Below, piece after piece: positions 56,041 through 64,000 of a stretch of 64,000 nucleotides of DNA. Origin of the DNA: Bacteroidota bacterium (GTDB lineage Bacteria > Bacteroidota > Bacteroidia > Flavobacteriales_D > Crocinitomicaceae); assembly GCA_016192075.1 (NCBI GenBank), contig JACPUU010000011.1, positions 1-64,000 on the forward strand, read 5' to 3'. Under the pieces are notes generated by a model, which saw nothing but the letters and a program-made list of their open reading frames with translations, did not search any database and had not been told where the DNA came from. Positions within the stretch are counted from its first letter, which is position 1, and every line of letters starts with the position of its first letter. Both the position numbers and the translations under genes were made by a program.

Positions 56041-57405
56041 TTAATAGTGACATTTTGCACATTCCAATCCACCCAACTCTGCAACGGTTACCACATCATC
56101 TTCAAGATAAGACTGGTAGGTGCGTTTGTCCATCAATAGTCTCTCATGAATTACTCCATAATAGGAGTCCGGGTTATTTTGAGCAGCACCGGCAATGTCA
56201 ATTTTTGAGTTATTGTGGCATTCAATACACCATCCCATTGTTAAGGTAGGGCGTGTGAATTTCACTGCATTTTCCTGCAGGCCGGCAGTTTTATCTGCTT
56301 CAGTGGTACCAACTGCATTCAGATCAGCTGATGTCATTATACGGGCAACTGTTTCTTTACGCATGTTACCATGACAAGCCTGGCAATCAAGTCCGCCAAC
56401 AACTACGTGTTGTGAGTGATTGAAATAAACGTGATCAGGCAGGTTGTGTACTTTAACCCATTTGATTGGTTTTTCAACGCCTGAATAAGTCATTGTGGTT
56501 GGATCAAATCCGGCAGCGTCGTAAATTTTCTGAATTTCAGCAGTACCGGTTGTTGTACCTTCTGAAACAGCTTTGTGGCAGTTCATACAAACATTCACTG
56601 AAGGAATGCCGGCATGTTTTGATTTGGTTACAGAGCTGTGGCAATATTTACAGTCAATGCCGAGTTTGCCGGCATGCAATTCGTGTGAATAAGCAATAGG
56701 CTGTTCCGGTTTATAGTTTTCATAAACACCAATTTCCATCAGATCCAACATTCCGGCAACGAGCAGAATAATCATCAGAATAAAAGAAGAAACACCGACA
56801 AAGCCTCTGTTATCCCAGGCCCAGCGACGGAAAGAACCAGTAATAGACTCTTGCGGCAATACCTGCTGACCATCTTGTTCACGTGAAATGTTATTAAGCT
56901 GACCTTTAATGCCGCCTACTGTGAAAATAACCACAATCATCAGACCGCCGATTACCCACCAGAACCAAGAAGAAGATTCTTCTGTTCCGACTTCAGCAAC
57001 ATTTTCTGTAGGTTGAACCGCAACCGGAGGAGTGTACGCTTCAACATATTCCAGAACCGCATCAATTTGTTCGTTGGTCAGGTTCTGAGCAGTCATGGAA
57101 GCTTTGTTCCATTTGCTGAACAAACTGTTGGCGTATGAATCACCCGAAGCAATTACTGCGGCTGAGTTACGCACCCAGTTATACATATTTTCCTCAGAGG
57201 AATTGTCAATCCAGCGCTGACGGGCACCTTTCAGTGCCGGACCGGTCATGTCTTTGTCAGGCTTGTGACAAGACGCACAGTTTTGCTGGAATAATTTTTC
57301 ACCGTCTTGCGCAATGGCACGATCATTGTACCCCATTGAGAGGACGATTGATACCACGAAGAACGATTTGAAAGTCTTAGAGATGAACGAACTAGTTATT
57401 TTCAT
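56041..57405 (-). CDS. actA: Alternative complex III subunit ActA, multiheme cytochrome c
   Basis: The ATG at 57405 is preferred over one at 57477 because it directly precedes a signal-like segment (MKITSSFISKTFKSFFVVSI ... AIA-Q). The 454-aa product has six CxxCH motifs. One is in an N-terminal monoheme cytochrome domain (43-47, CASCH). Five more follow in the C-terminal part, starting at residues 252, 273, 341, 393 and 449 (CKYCH, CMNCH, CQACH, CIECH, CAKCH). Two hydrophobic helices (about 165-185 and 215-240) separate the halves and anchor the protein. The pentaheme half is the conserved ActA core. The fused N-terminal domain, which I recall in other flavobacterial ActA, could deliver electrons to the oxidase. 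It is the first gene of the operon. A TAGGTTTG element (57489-57482) lies upstream without a good -33. Confidence 0.92.
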   Translation of the reverse strand: MKITSSFISKTFKSFFVVSIVLSMGYNDRAIAQDGEKLFQQNCASCHKPDKDMTGPALKGARQRWIDNSSEENMYNWVRNSAAVIASGDSYANSLFSKWNKASMTAQNLTNEQIDAVLEYVEAYTPPVAVQPTENVAEVGTEESSSWFWWVIGGLMIVVIFTVGGIKGQLNNISREQDGQQVLPQESITGSFRRWAWDNRGFVGVSSFILMIILLVAGMLDLMEIGVYENYKPEQPIAYSHELHAGKLGIDCKYCHSSVTKSKHAGIPSVNVCMNCHKAVSEGTTTGTAEIQKIYDAAGFDPTTMTYSGVEKPIKWVKVHNLPDHVYFNHSQHVVVGGLDCQACHGNMRKETVARIMTSADLNAVGTTEADKTAGLQENAVKFTRPTLTMGWCIECHNNSKIDIAGAAQNNPDSYYGVIHERLLMDKRTYQSYLEDDVVTVAELGGLECAKCHY

Positions 57406-57644
57406 TTGCAAAATTTTAGGCTTTTTGCTGTTGTGTACACGTTGATTAATCACAGGCAAAATTATAAGAATGTCCATTTACCAAACCTAATCCAACCACT
57501 TTTTAGAGCAGCTAAATCTAATTTAAAATGATTCTAAATAGACAAATAATCACAAACTCTTCGATAATAATCACTTGTAGCCATTCTTTGATCAATTTTA
57601 GAACGATTATTTATTGAAATTACCGGCACCAAAACGGAAATCCC

Positions 57645-57652
57645 TACCTTTG
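57645..57652 (+). promoter_or_regulatory. Possible -7 promoter element before the SPOR gene
   Basis: TACCTTTG matches TAnnTTTG and lies 19 bases before the ATG at 57672. The nearest upstream TTG (57614-57616) is 28 bases away, farther than usual. Confidence 0.4.
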
Positions 57653-57671
57653 TTCTAAATCGAAATATTTC

Positions 57672-58163
57672 ATGAAATTTTTCACCCTGATTTTCACTGT
57701 TTTTTGTCTCGGAAATTTGCTTTTTGCACAAGATCAAAGTCTTGGTTTTCCAACCGGAACTGATACCCTTCCAAAGGTGCAGAATACACTCAATTTTGCC
57801 TCAAAACCAGGTAAACTAAGTGTATACAAAGATGAACGCATTACCAAAATTGAAGATTTTGTACGCACCGGTGAAGGAAGCATTGAGGGTGTAAAAATAG
57901 ACGGCTATCGTGTTTTGATTTTTTTTGACATGTCAAAAACAGTTGTTGAACAGCAGAAAGCTTATTTTCTTTCAATGTATAACCAGCATAAAGCATATGT
58001 TGATTACATGGCACCAAATTACCGGGTGCGTGTCGGAAATTTCAGAACTGAACTTGAAGCTGAAAAACTGAAACAGGAAATTCTGCCTCTTTTTCCAACC
58101 GCCATTGTGGTTTCAGACAAAATTCAATTGCCTGACCTGAATGCTCCGGCTACAAATCCATAA
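57672..58163 (+). CDS. SPOR-domain-like secreted protein
   Basis: The product is 163 aa. A signal peptide (MKFFTLIFTVFCLGNLLFA-Q) is followed by a short linker and a C-terminal SPOR-like domain (about 85-150; YRVLIFFDMSKTVVEQQKA ... YRVRVGNFRTELEAEKLKQEI). SPOR domains bind denuded peptidoglycan glycan strands, often at division sites. No other domain is visible, so this may be a small periplasmic peptidoglycan-binding protein. It is a single gene between the divergent act operon and the convergent infB gene, with which it shares a bidirectional terminator. Confidence 0.85.
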   Translation: MKFFTLIFTVFCLGNLLFAQDQSLGFPTGTDTLPKVQNTLNFASKPGKLSVYKDERITKIEDFVRTGEGSIEGVKIDGYRVLIFFDMSKTVVEQQKAYFLSMYNQHKAYVDYMAPNYRVRVGNFRTELEAEKLKQEILPLFPTAIVVSDKIQLPDLNAPATNP

Positions 58164-58207
58164 GAAACTATCAGGAACCAATCAACGGAATAACCCGCAG
58201 CCATAAA

Positions 58208-58246
58208 ATAAAAAAATCCCGGTCAAAAATGAACCGGGATTTTTTA
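58208..58246. terminator. Bidirectional intrinsic terminator between the SPOR gene and infB
   Basis: ATCCCGGT (58216-58223) pairs with ACCGGGAT (58233-58240), extended by A-T pairs to about 14 bp. It has an A run on the left and a T run on the right, so it can stop transcription from both convergent genes. Confidence 0.9.
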
Positions 58247-58260
58247 TGTTTTGACTTGAA

Positions 58261-60963
58261 TTATAATTTTGATTTGACTTCAACCATCTGGTAACTTTCA
58301 ATGGTGTCACCTACTTTGATGTCATTAAACTTATCAATGTTCAAACCGCACTCGTATCCGTTTTTCACTTCTTTCACATCGTCTTTGAAACGCTTCAGTG
58401 AGCCCAGGTGACCAGTATAGATTACGATGCCATCACGAATGAGGCGAATTTCATTTCCACGAAGAATTTTTCCTTCGGTAACAAAACATCCGGCAATGGT
58501 TCCGATTTTAGAAATATCAAATGTTTCACGTACTTCAGCAGTACCAACAATGTCTTCTTTGTATTCCGGCGCAAGCATTCCCTCCATGGCTGTTTTAACC
58601 TCTTCAATAGCCTGGTAAATGACGGAGTACAGGCGAATGTCGATTTCTTCTTTTTCAGCCAGTTTACGGGCTGTTGCAGATGGCCGTACCTGGAATCCAA
58701 CAATGATTGCGTTGGATGCAGAAGCCAGCGTAACGTCTGTCTCAGAAATGGCACCAACCCCTTTGTGAATAATATTCACCTGAATTTTAGGGGTAGACAA
58801 TTTCAACAGGGAATCAGACAAGGCCTCAATAGAACCATCCACGTCACCTTTGACAATGATGTTAAGTTCCTGGAAGTCTCCGATTGCAATACGGCGCCCG
58901 ATTTCATCAAGCGTAATGTGTTTTTGTGTACGCAAGCCCTGTTCACGGTGCAATTGTTCACGTTTGGCTGCAATTTGTTTCGCTTCTTTTTCGTCAGACA
59001 AGACATTGAATTTATCACCGGCACTTGGTGCACCGGTAAATCCAAGTATTGATACCGGCGTAGACGGGCCGGCTTCTTTAAGTGCCTGCCCACGTTCATT
59101 GTGCATGGCTTTTACTCTTCCGTAATGCTGTCCGGCAACAATAAAATCACCAACATGCAATGTACCCGCTGCTACCAACAGGGTGGTTACATATCCGCGG
59201 CCTTTGTCAAGCGTAGCTTCAACTACGGTACCAACTGCATTTTTATCCGGATTGGCTTTAAGTTCAAGAATATCTGCTTCAAGCAATACTTTCTCAAGCA
59301 AGGCATCTACGTTGGTTCCTTTTTTGGCTGAGATTTCCTGGGACTGGAATTTTCCACCCCAATCTTCAACCAAAATATTCATTTGAGAAAGTTGCTGCTT
59401 AATGCGTTCAGGATCGGCTCCCGGTTTATCAATTTTATTGATTGCAAAAACCATTGGAACACCGGCAGCCTGAGCGTGCGAAATGGCTTCTTTGGTTTGC
59501 GGCATCACATCATCATCAGCGGCAACAATAATAATGGCAATATCGGTTACCTGGGCACCCCGGGCACGCATGGCGGTAAATGCCTCGTGACCTGGTGTAT
59601 CCAAAAACGTGATGTGCCGGCCGCTGCTAGTTTCAACTGAATAAGCACCAATGTGCTGGGTAATACCACCGGCCTCACCACTGATTACGTTTGCTTTACG
59701 GATGTAATCGAGCAGGGATGTTTTACCGTGATCGACGTGACCCATTACCGTAACAATTGGCGGACGCGACTGCAGATCTTCCGGTGAATCGGTATCTTCT
59801 TTAATTGACTCCTGTACCTCAGCACTGATGAATTGTGTTTCAAATCCATACTCGGCAGCAACAATCTGAATGGTTTCAGCATCAAGACGCTGATTGATGG
59901 AAGCAAAAATACCCAGTGACATACAGGCTGCGATGACCTCGTTAACCGAGACACTCATCATGGAAGCAAGCTCAGAAACGGTTACAAATTCTGTTAGTTT
60001 CAGAATACCTTTTTCCTGCTCTTCACGCTCCAGTTCAGCCTCACGTTTTTGCGCAAATAATTCACGCTTTTCACGACGCAGTTTGGATCCCTTGCTTTTT
60101 CCACCACCACCCTGAAGACGGGCCAGTGTTTCTTTAATTTCTTTCTGAATTTCTTCTTCTGTTACCTGCGGTTTGTCAACACGTGATTTACCACCGGCTT
60201 TGTTTGGCATGCCTTTGCGCGGTGCCGTTTCAGCAGCTTGTTTTTCAATGTTGACTTTCTTGATCCGCTTTCTTTTCTTGCGTTCAGCCTCAGACAATTC
60301 ATTGTTGGATTTTTCTTTGGCTACCGGCAGTACAATTTTACCAATTACGGTAGGACCAGTCAGTCTTTCGGTTTTTGCTTTAATGGTTTCAATCTGCTCA
60401 GGCACTACCACTTTAGGGGCTTCAACAACCGGTTTTTCTTCTTTTTTAGGAACAACCTCTTCTGCCTTTTTCTCTTCTTCTACAACCTTTTTCTTTTTGT
60501 CCGGACGTGTTTTCTGATTCAGCGCATCGAGGTCAATTTTACCTACAACGGCTACTTTAGCCTGTCCCTCAGTCACGCGCGGTTTTTCAACCGGTTCAAC
60601 CACTTTTTCAACTTCAGCTTTTACCTCTTCAACCGGCTCTTTCTTCTCTGCCACAGGACGTGCCCGTTTAGGTTTTGGCAGCTCTTCTTCCTCCTCTTCG
60701 GTATCTTCCGATTTTTTGTCTTTTTTGACGTCCTTCAATGAGAGTGACTCCCGTTTTTCACGGGAAATTGCAACATTTTCAGACGCCTGTTTGGCTGTCT
60801 TGTCATCTGCAAATTCCTCATCCAGGATAGCGAGCACTTCCGCTTCGACCTTTGTATTCGGATTCGAATCGAGTTTTACTCCTTTGGTTCCTAAAAAGTC
60901 GATAATAGTAGCAATACTAATATTGAACTCTTTGGCAACCTTATTTAATCTTTTTCCCGACAT
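58261..60963 (-). CDS. infB: Translation initiation factor IF-2
   Basis: This 900-aa GTPase places initiator tRNA on the small ribosomal subunit. The N-terminal IF2-N module ([20 protein letters not shown]) is followed by a long low-complexity, highly charged linker rich in E, K, V and P (about 60-300). A second IF2-N-like helix region ([20 protein letters not shown]) leads to the GTPase domain starting at G408 (GHVDHGKTS). This domain contains DTPGHEAF and NKID. The C-terminal domains II, III and IV end in [17 protein letters not shown]. It is the last gene of the rimP-nusA-infB operon, 84 bases after nusA, and ends at a bidirectional terminator. Confidence 0.96.
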   Translation of the reverse strand: MSGKRLNKVAKEFNISIATIIDFLGTKGVKLDSNPNTKVEAEVLAILDEEFADDKTAKQASENVAISREKRESLSLKDVKKDKKSEDTEEEEEELPKPKRARPVAEKKEPVEEVKAEVEKVVEPVEKPRVTEGQAKVAVVGKIDLDALNQKTRPDKKKKVVEEEKKAEEVVPKKEEKPVVEAPKVVVPEQIETIKAKTERLTGPTVIGKIVLPVAKEKSNNELSEAERKKRKRIKKVNIEKQAAETAPRKGMPNKAGGKSRVDKPQVTEEEIQKEIKETLARLQGGGGKSKGSKLRREKRELFAQKREAELEREEQEKGILKLTEFVTVSELASMMSVSVNEVIAACMSLGIFASINQRLDAETIQIVAAEYGFETQFISAEVQESIKEDTDSPEDLQSRPPIVTVMGHVDHGKTSLLDYIRKANVISGEAGGITQHIGAYSVETSSGRHITFLDTPGHEAFTAMRARGAQVTDIAIIIVAADDDVMPQTKEAISHAQAAGVPMVFAINKIDKPGADPERIKQQLSQMNILVEDWGGKFQSQEISAKKGTNVDALLEKVLLEADILELKANPDKNAVGTVVEATLDKGRGYVTTLLVAAGTLHVGDFIVAGQHYGRVKAMHNERGQALKEAGPSTPVSILGFTGAPSAGDKFNVLSDEKEAKQIAAKREQLHREQGLRTQKHITLDEIGRRIAIGDFQELNIIVKGDVDGSIEALSDSLLKLSTPKIQVNIIHKGVGAISETDVTLASASNAIIVGFQVRPSATARKLAEKEEIDIRLYSVIYQAIEEVKTAMEGMLAPEYKEDIVGTAEVRETFDISKIGTIAGCFVTEGKILRGNEIRLIRDGIVIYTGHLGSLKRFKDDVKEVKNGYECGLNIDKFNDIKVGDTIESYQMVEVKSKL

Positions 60964-61047
60964 TCTTTATAATTCTTTCTTTTTCTAATTCCACGTAATG
61001 CTCCCGATAGCGGGGCTGTGGATTTTCGTTTTTTGTTACGTTGAAAA

Positions 61048-62286
61048 TTACTCCTCAAATTCTGATTTCAGTACGTTCAGTACGTCATCAATTGTTTCTT
61101 CTTCAAGGTCCGTTCTTTTCAATAATTCTTCTTTATTCAATTCCAGGACAGATTTAGCGGTATCCAGACCAATTGCTTTCAGCTGGTCAATAATCCATCC
61201 TTCAATTTCATCTGCAAATTCATCGAGATCCACATCTTCAATATCCTCAGCTCCCTCACGGTAAACATCAATTTCATACCCGGTTAATTTGCCGGCCAGT
61301 TTAATGTTGTGACCGCCTTTACCAATTGCCAGGGAAACCTGGTCTGGTTTCAGATACACCTCAGCCCTGCCACTTTCTTCATTCAATTCAATGGATGTGA
61401 TTTTAGCCGGAGAAAGTGCACGCTGAATAAATAATTTATCGTTGTTGGTGTAATTGATTACATCAATGTTTTCATTTTTCAACTCACGTACAATTCCGTG
61501 AATCCGCGCACCTTTCATACCTACGCAGGCCCCAACCGGATCAATACGATCATCATACGATTCAACGGCAACCTTGGCACGCTCACCTGGCTCACGCACA
61601 ATTTTTTTAATGGTGATCAAACCATCAAAAACTTCAGGTACTTCCAATTCGAATAAGCGCTCGAGGAATTCAGGAGCTGTTCTGGACAACACAATTACCG
61701 GTGTATTGTTTCTAAGATCTACACGCGCAACAACCGCGCGGATTGATTCTCCTTTTTTGAAATAATCCGATGGGATCTGTTCTGATTTTGGCAGAATGAG
61801 TTCATTGCCTTCATCATCCAATACCAGAATTTCGCGCTTCCACACCTGGTAAACTTCACCGGCAATAATTTCACCAATACGTTCACGGTATTTTTTATAG
61901 ATATGATCTTTTTCCAGTTCAAGAATACGTGAAATGAGGTTTTGACGAAGAGCCAATACGTTGCGTCGACCAAAATCACCCAACTTAATTTCTTCAGCAA
62001 CTTCTTCACCTACTTCAAAATCAGCCTCAATTAATTTTGCTTTTGAAAGCGCAATTTCAAGATTTTCATCTTCTACTTCACCATCAGGCACAATTTCACG
62101 GTTGATCCATATTTCAAGATCTCCTTTATCAGGGTTAATGATAACATCGATATGCTCGTCATTACCAAATTTTTTCTTCAGCATTGAACGAAAAACATCC
62201 TGAAGAATGTTCATCATGGTTTCCCGATCGATGTTTTTAAACTCTTTAAATTCAGAGAAGGATTCAATTAATTCCAGCGCATTCAT
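61048..62286 (-). CDS. nusA: Transcription termination/antitermination factor NusA
   Basis: The product is 412 aa. It binds RNA polymerase and nascent RNA and modulates pausing, termination and antitermination. The N-terminal polymerase-binding domain (LELIESFSEFKEFKNIDRE) is followed by an S1 domain (about 130-200; GEIIAGEVYQVWKREILVL) and KH domains (DPVGACVGMKGARIHGIVREL and SLAIGKGGHNIKLAGKLTGYEIDVY). It ends in an acidic helix region with TAKSVLELNKEELLKRTDLEEETIDDV. The long duplicated C-terminal acidic repeats of E. coli NusA are absent. It starts 20 bases after the rimP stop. Confidence 0.96.
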   Translation of the reverse strand: MNALELIESFSEFKEFKNIDRETMMNILQDVFRSMLKKKFGNDEHIDVIINPDKGDLEIWINREIVPDGEVEDENLEIALSKAKLIEADFEVGEEVAEEIKLGDFGRRNVLALRQNLISRILELEKDHIYKKYRERIGEIIAGEVYQVWKREILVLDDEGNELILPKSEQIPSDYFKKGESIRAVVARVDLRNNTPVIVLSRTAPEFLERLFELEVPEVFDGLITIKKIVREPGERAKVAVESYDDRIDPVGACVGMKGARIHGIVRELKNENIDVINYTNNDKLFIQRALSPAKITSIELNEESGRAEVYLKPDQVSLAIGKGGHNIKLAGKLTGYEIDVYREGAEDIEDVDLDEFADEIEGWIIDQLKAIGLDTAKSVLELNKEELLKRTDLEEETIDDVLNVLKSEFEE

Positions 62287-62306
62287 AATCTACATTACTA
62301 CATTAA

Positions 62307-62780
62307 TTAAAAAGTGATAACCAGTTTTGTTTCTTTGATTTCATTGTATTTAAGCGGGACACTCTGCGTAACCCATTCTTTTTTCTTTCTGCCCTCAATG
62401 GCCTTTTTTTCTTTGGTTTCAATTACAAAAGAGGTTTCGTCTGCTTTTACAATTGTTCCCTCAAGGCTTCCTTTTTCGGGTAATTTAACTTTTACCGGGC
62501 GGCCAATATTTTTGATGTATTGTTTGTACACCCGCAGCGGCTGATCTATTCCGGCTGACGACACTTCCAGTGCAAAATCTTCAGCTTCACGATCGAGGTT
62601 ATGCTCGATATTTCTGCTCACGGCCACACAATCTTCAATAGAAACCGAGCCTTGTTCCCGGTCAATTTCTACCAGGATATTGTTTGAACCGCTGATTTTG
62701 ATTTCGACAATGTATAATGCCGGATCATGCTCTGCTATTCGCTCCTGTGCCAGTTCTTCTATTCTGCTTTTATTAATCAT
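62307..62780 (-). CDS. rimP: Ribosome maturation factor RimP
   Basis: The product is 157 aa from the ATG at 62780 (MINKSRIEELAQERI). An upstream ATG at 62819 would translate through the leader hairpin and add an unlikely extension. RimP helps mature the 30S subunit. The N-terminal domain (LYIVEIKISGSNNILVEIDRE; SIEDCVAVSRNIEHNLDRE) includes the conserved ALEVSSAGIDQPL motif. The C-terminal SH3-like domain (GRPVKVKLPEKGSLEGTIVKA) follows. It is the first gene of the rimP-nusA-infB operon. A short leader with a predicted promoter and a strong terminator-like hairpin precedes it, suggesting attenuation. Confidence 0.94.
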   Translation of the reverse strand: MINKSRIEELAQERIAEHDPALYIVEIKISGSNNILVEIDREQGSVSIEDCVAVSRNIEHNLDREAEDFALEVSSAGIDQPLRVYKQYIKNIGRPVKVKLPEKGSLEGTIVKADETSFVIETKEKKAIEGRKKKEWVTQSVPLKYNEIKETKLVITF

Positions 62781-62791
62781 TGCGTATAAAA

Positions 62792-62813
62792 AGAGGGGAC
62801 TGTTGTCCCCTCT
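62792..62813 (-). terminator. Terminator-like hairpin in the rimP leader (possible attenuator)
   Basis: AGAGGGGAC (62792-62800) is the exact reverse complement of GTCCCCTCT (62805-62813), with a 4-base loop. On the minus strand it is followed by a T-rich run and then the rimP ATG 11 bases later. It looks like an intrinsic terminator placed inside the leader. Confidence 0.7.
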
Positions 62814-62841
62814 CATCAATGTATAAATAAATATTACAGTG

Positions 62842-62877
62842 CAAATATACGCATTTTCTGATCAAACGACCAAAAAA
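62842..62877 (-). promoter_or_regulatory. Bacteroidota-type promoter for the rimP-nusA-infB operon
   Basis: On the minus strand TATATTTG (62849-62842) matches the -7 consensus, and TTTTTTG (62877-62871) lies 21 bases upstream as the -33 element. Transcription would start near 62835, giving a leader of about 55 bases. Confidence 0.6.
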
Positions 62878-62936
62878 CCGTAAAAGTTTCTGGTTTTAAG
62901 ATGGATATTGTGCCTTTGAGGGCTGATTGCGGCGTG

Positions 62937-63710
62937 CTAGCGTGTCCGGATCTCAAACAAAACCAGTTTAGCCGGTGATGCATCGCTTTCAAGGCTTGCA
63001 ATCTGGATATTCAAAAAATAAACGTCATCCTTTATAGCATCAGGCACAAATACCATTTCGGTAATGGTTTTATGAAGCCAGGGATTTTGCGGATAGTTCC
63101 AGAACAAATGATGCGCCGCCAATTCGCCGCCATCGTTTTCACGGTCAACCGACGGCAAATCAACCACCAGGTGATCAATACCCAAATCAAGAATATACTG
63201 TATGGCCGCGGTGGTGAGGTAAGCCGGGTTGGTGTTTGAATAATTGCGGTGGCGTTTTTCAGTGGTGTTATCCGCTGTTCGAATAATCAAAGCATTACAG
63301 CCTGCTGCATTGCCCGCACATTTGACAGCTTCTTCAACCAGTTCTTTGGTAATAACCTGGTCCTGCTGGTTATACTGTTCATTTTTGACAACCTGTGGTG
63401 CTACTGAAATCAGCTGTGCTTTAAAATGAAATTCACGCAGACATTGGTTAATGGTAAAATTTTCTTTTGAGATATGGCCCACGCATTCTGTATGCGTCCC
63501 GTTTCCATGCGGGTTAAGCATAATATTCCGAAAATTAACACTGCCGCCGCGGTTCACATCTCCCACAAACTGTGCAGTAATTACCGGTTCAATTTTTACA
63601 GGGTCGCAGTACCAGGCTCTGACTGAATCAGAATCGGCAGAAAGGGGAATTGAAATATCCATTCCGGCCGCGGTGTCAATATACGTTTCTGGGTCAAGAT
63701 ATAATTGCAT
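62937..63710 (-). CDS. Cyclase-family (kynurenine formamidase-like) hydrolase
   Basis: The product is 257 aa and predicted cytoplasmic. The metal-binding motif of the family appears as HGNGTHTECVGH (consensus HxGTHxDxPxH). Further conserved elements are LIIRTADN, YLTTAAIQYILDLGIDHLVVDLPSVDRENDGGELAAHHLFW with the Asp and His of the active site, and EMVFVPD. The family includes arylformamidases and polyketide-type cyclases. The substrate here is not evident, and no tryptophan catabolic genes are adjacent. It lies upstream of rimP on the same strand, but a predicted promoter separates them. Confidence 0.85.
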   Translation of the reverse strand: MQLYLDPETYIDTAAGMDISIPLSADSDSVRAWYCDPVKIEPVITAQFVGDVNRGGSVNFRNIMLNPHGNGTHTECVGHISKENFTINQCLREFHFKAQLISVAPQVVKNEQYNQQDQVITKELVEEAVKCAGNAAGCNALIIRTADNTTEKRHRNYSNTNPAYLTTAAIQYILDLGIDHLVVDLPSVDRENDGGELAAHHLFWNYPQNPWLHKTITEMVFVPDAIKDDVYFLNIQIASLESDASPAKLVLFEIRTR

Positions 63711-63823
63711 TGGTCAAATGTAACGGAAATTCACCACACCTGTTAGCGGTTTGCCCTCACAATGTTCAGGCCGGAATGGTCACACCATAGCTGAAAAAAT
63801 TGTAATTTCGTTCTACAAACGGT

Positions 63824-64000
63824 ATGGCTAAACACAAACTCTTTGCAGAAGACGATTATGAATTTGAGCTGATTGGTATTTGCTCCAACAACAGCGATTA
63901 CCGCTTGTGCTGGAATATTAATCAATGCCTTCAGATTGGTTTGAGCAAAGGAGATGATTATTCACTATTGTCAAAAAAAGACGGTGAAAGTTTTCATTCG
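63824..64000 (+). CDS. IPExxxVDY-family protein, 3' part beyond window edge
   Basis: An ATG at 63824 opens a frame of 59 codons running to the window edge. The N-terminus (MAKHKLFAEDDYEFELIGIC, then SNNSDYRLCWNINQ) resembles the small Bacteroidota IPExxxVDY family, whose members begin with a similar DYEFELIGI ... DYKLAW segment. The diagnostic C-terminal motif lies outside the window, so the call rests on the N-terminus only. Function of the family is unknown to me. It is divergent from the cyclase-family gene. Confidence 0.75.
   Translation, partial: MAKHKLFAEDDYEFELIGICSNNSDYRLCWNINQCLQIGLSKGDDYSLLSKKDGESFHS

Noticed and set aside
57406-57671. Search for an RNA gene or riboswitch upstream of actA
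   Set aside because: No strong paired structure or known riboswitch core was recognised; only promoter-like TAnnTTTG boxes are present.
58408-59052. Plus-strand open frame of 214 aa opposite infB
   Set aside because: It is antisense to the conserved GTPase and C-terminal domains of IF-2, has a composition (many N, F, C) typical of antisense reading, and shows no domain.

Overview
The window looks like a chromosomal segment of a member of the Bacteroidota, most likely an aerobic flavobacterium-like organism. The evidence is the type IX secretion system (T9SS) translocon gene sprA, several cargo proteins with T9SS type A or type B C-terminal sorting domains, a complete alternative complex III (ActABCDEF) plus aa3-type oxidase operon, a QueG/RuvB/RuvA/MaeB gene complement, promoter elements of the form TTTG-N17-23-TAnnTTTG, and the absence of clear Shine-Dalgarno sequences. 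No rRNA, tRNA, CRISPR array, transposase or phage gene was seen. The closer taxonomic assignment is inference.

Layout. 1-20824 is dominated by secreted and surface proteins, nearly all on the minus strand. There are two fibronectin-III T9SS cargo proteins (one cut by the window edge), three large paralogous FG-GAP/VCBS plus ASPIC/UnbV proteins of about 1100 aa, a lipoprotein fusing a degenerate GH3-like domain to a serine beta-lactamase-like hydrolase, and a choice-of-anchor L/PKD protein with a type B sorting domain. An atypical SDR oxidoreductase on the plus strand sits among them. 21095-25683 (plus) carries an M23 peptidase, an RND/MMPL exporter and a polyprenyl diphosphate synthase that overlaps the exporter gene. 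25680-36311 (minus) is a compact operon maeB-ruvA-sprA-GNAT. 36563-43506 holds a sirtuin without the usual zinc cysteines, a small T9SS cargo, and a plus-strand envelope redox group: a T9SS-exported thioredoxin-fold protein, a TlpA-like protein, a DUF6029-like barrel and an Omp28-like CxxC lipoprotein. A 63-aa conserved-looking small protein follows. 43552-45500 is ruvB-queG.

45575-57405 (minus) is the respiratory operon actA-actB-actC-actD-actE-actF-coxB-coxA, which would carry electrons from menaquinol to oxygen without a bc1 complex. It ends in a clear intrinsic terminator. After a SPOR-domain gene (plus), 58261-62780 is the rimP-nusA-infB translation/transcription operon, with a predicted promoter and a terminator-like hairpin in its short leader. 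The window closes with a cyclase-family hydrolase (minus) and the start of an IPExxxVDY-type protein (plus).

How the parts fit together: SprA would export the T9SS cargos seen elsewhere in the window. The ActA-F/CoxAB chain energises the membrane. The TlpA/Omp28/thioredoxin group is a plausible envelope thiol-redox set. Most of the segment is ordinary core genome. The points most worth a second look are the rimP leader hairpin, the shared leader motif of secreted-protein genes, the several active-site-deviant enzymes (SDR, sirtuin, GH3-like domain), and the redox cluster. All functional calls rest on reading motifs by eye; no database search was run.
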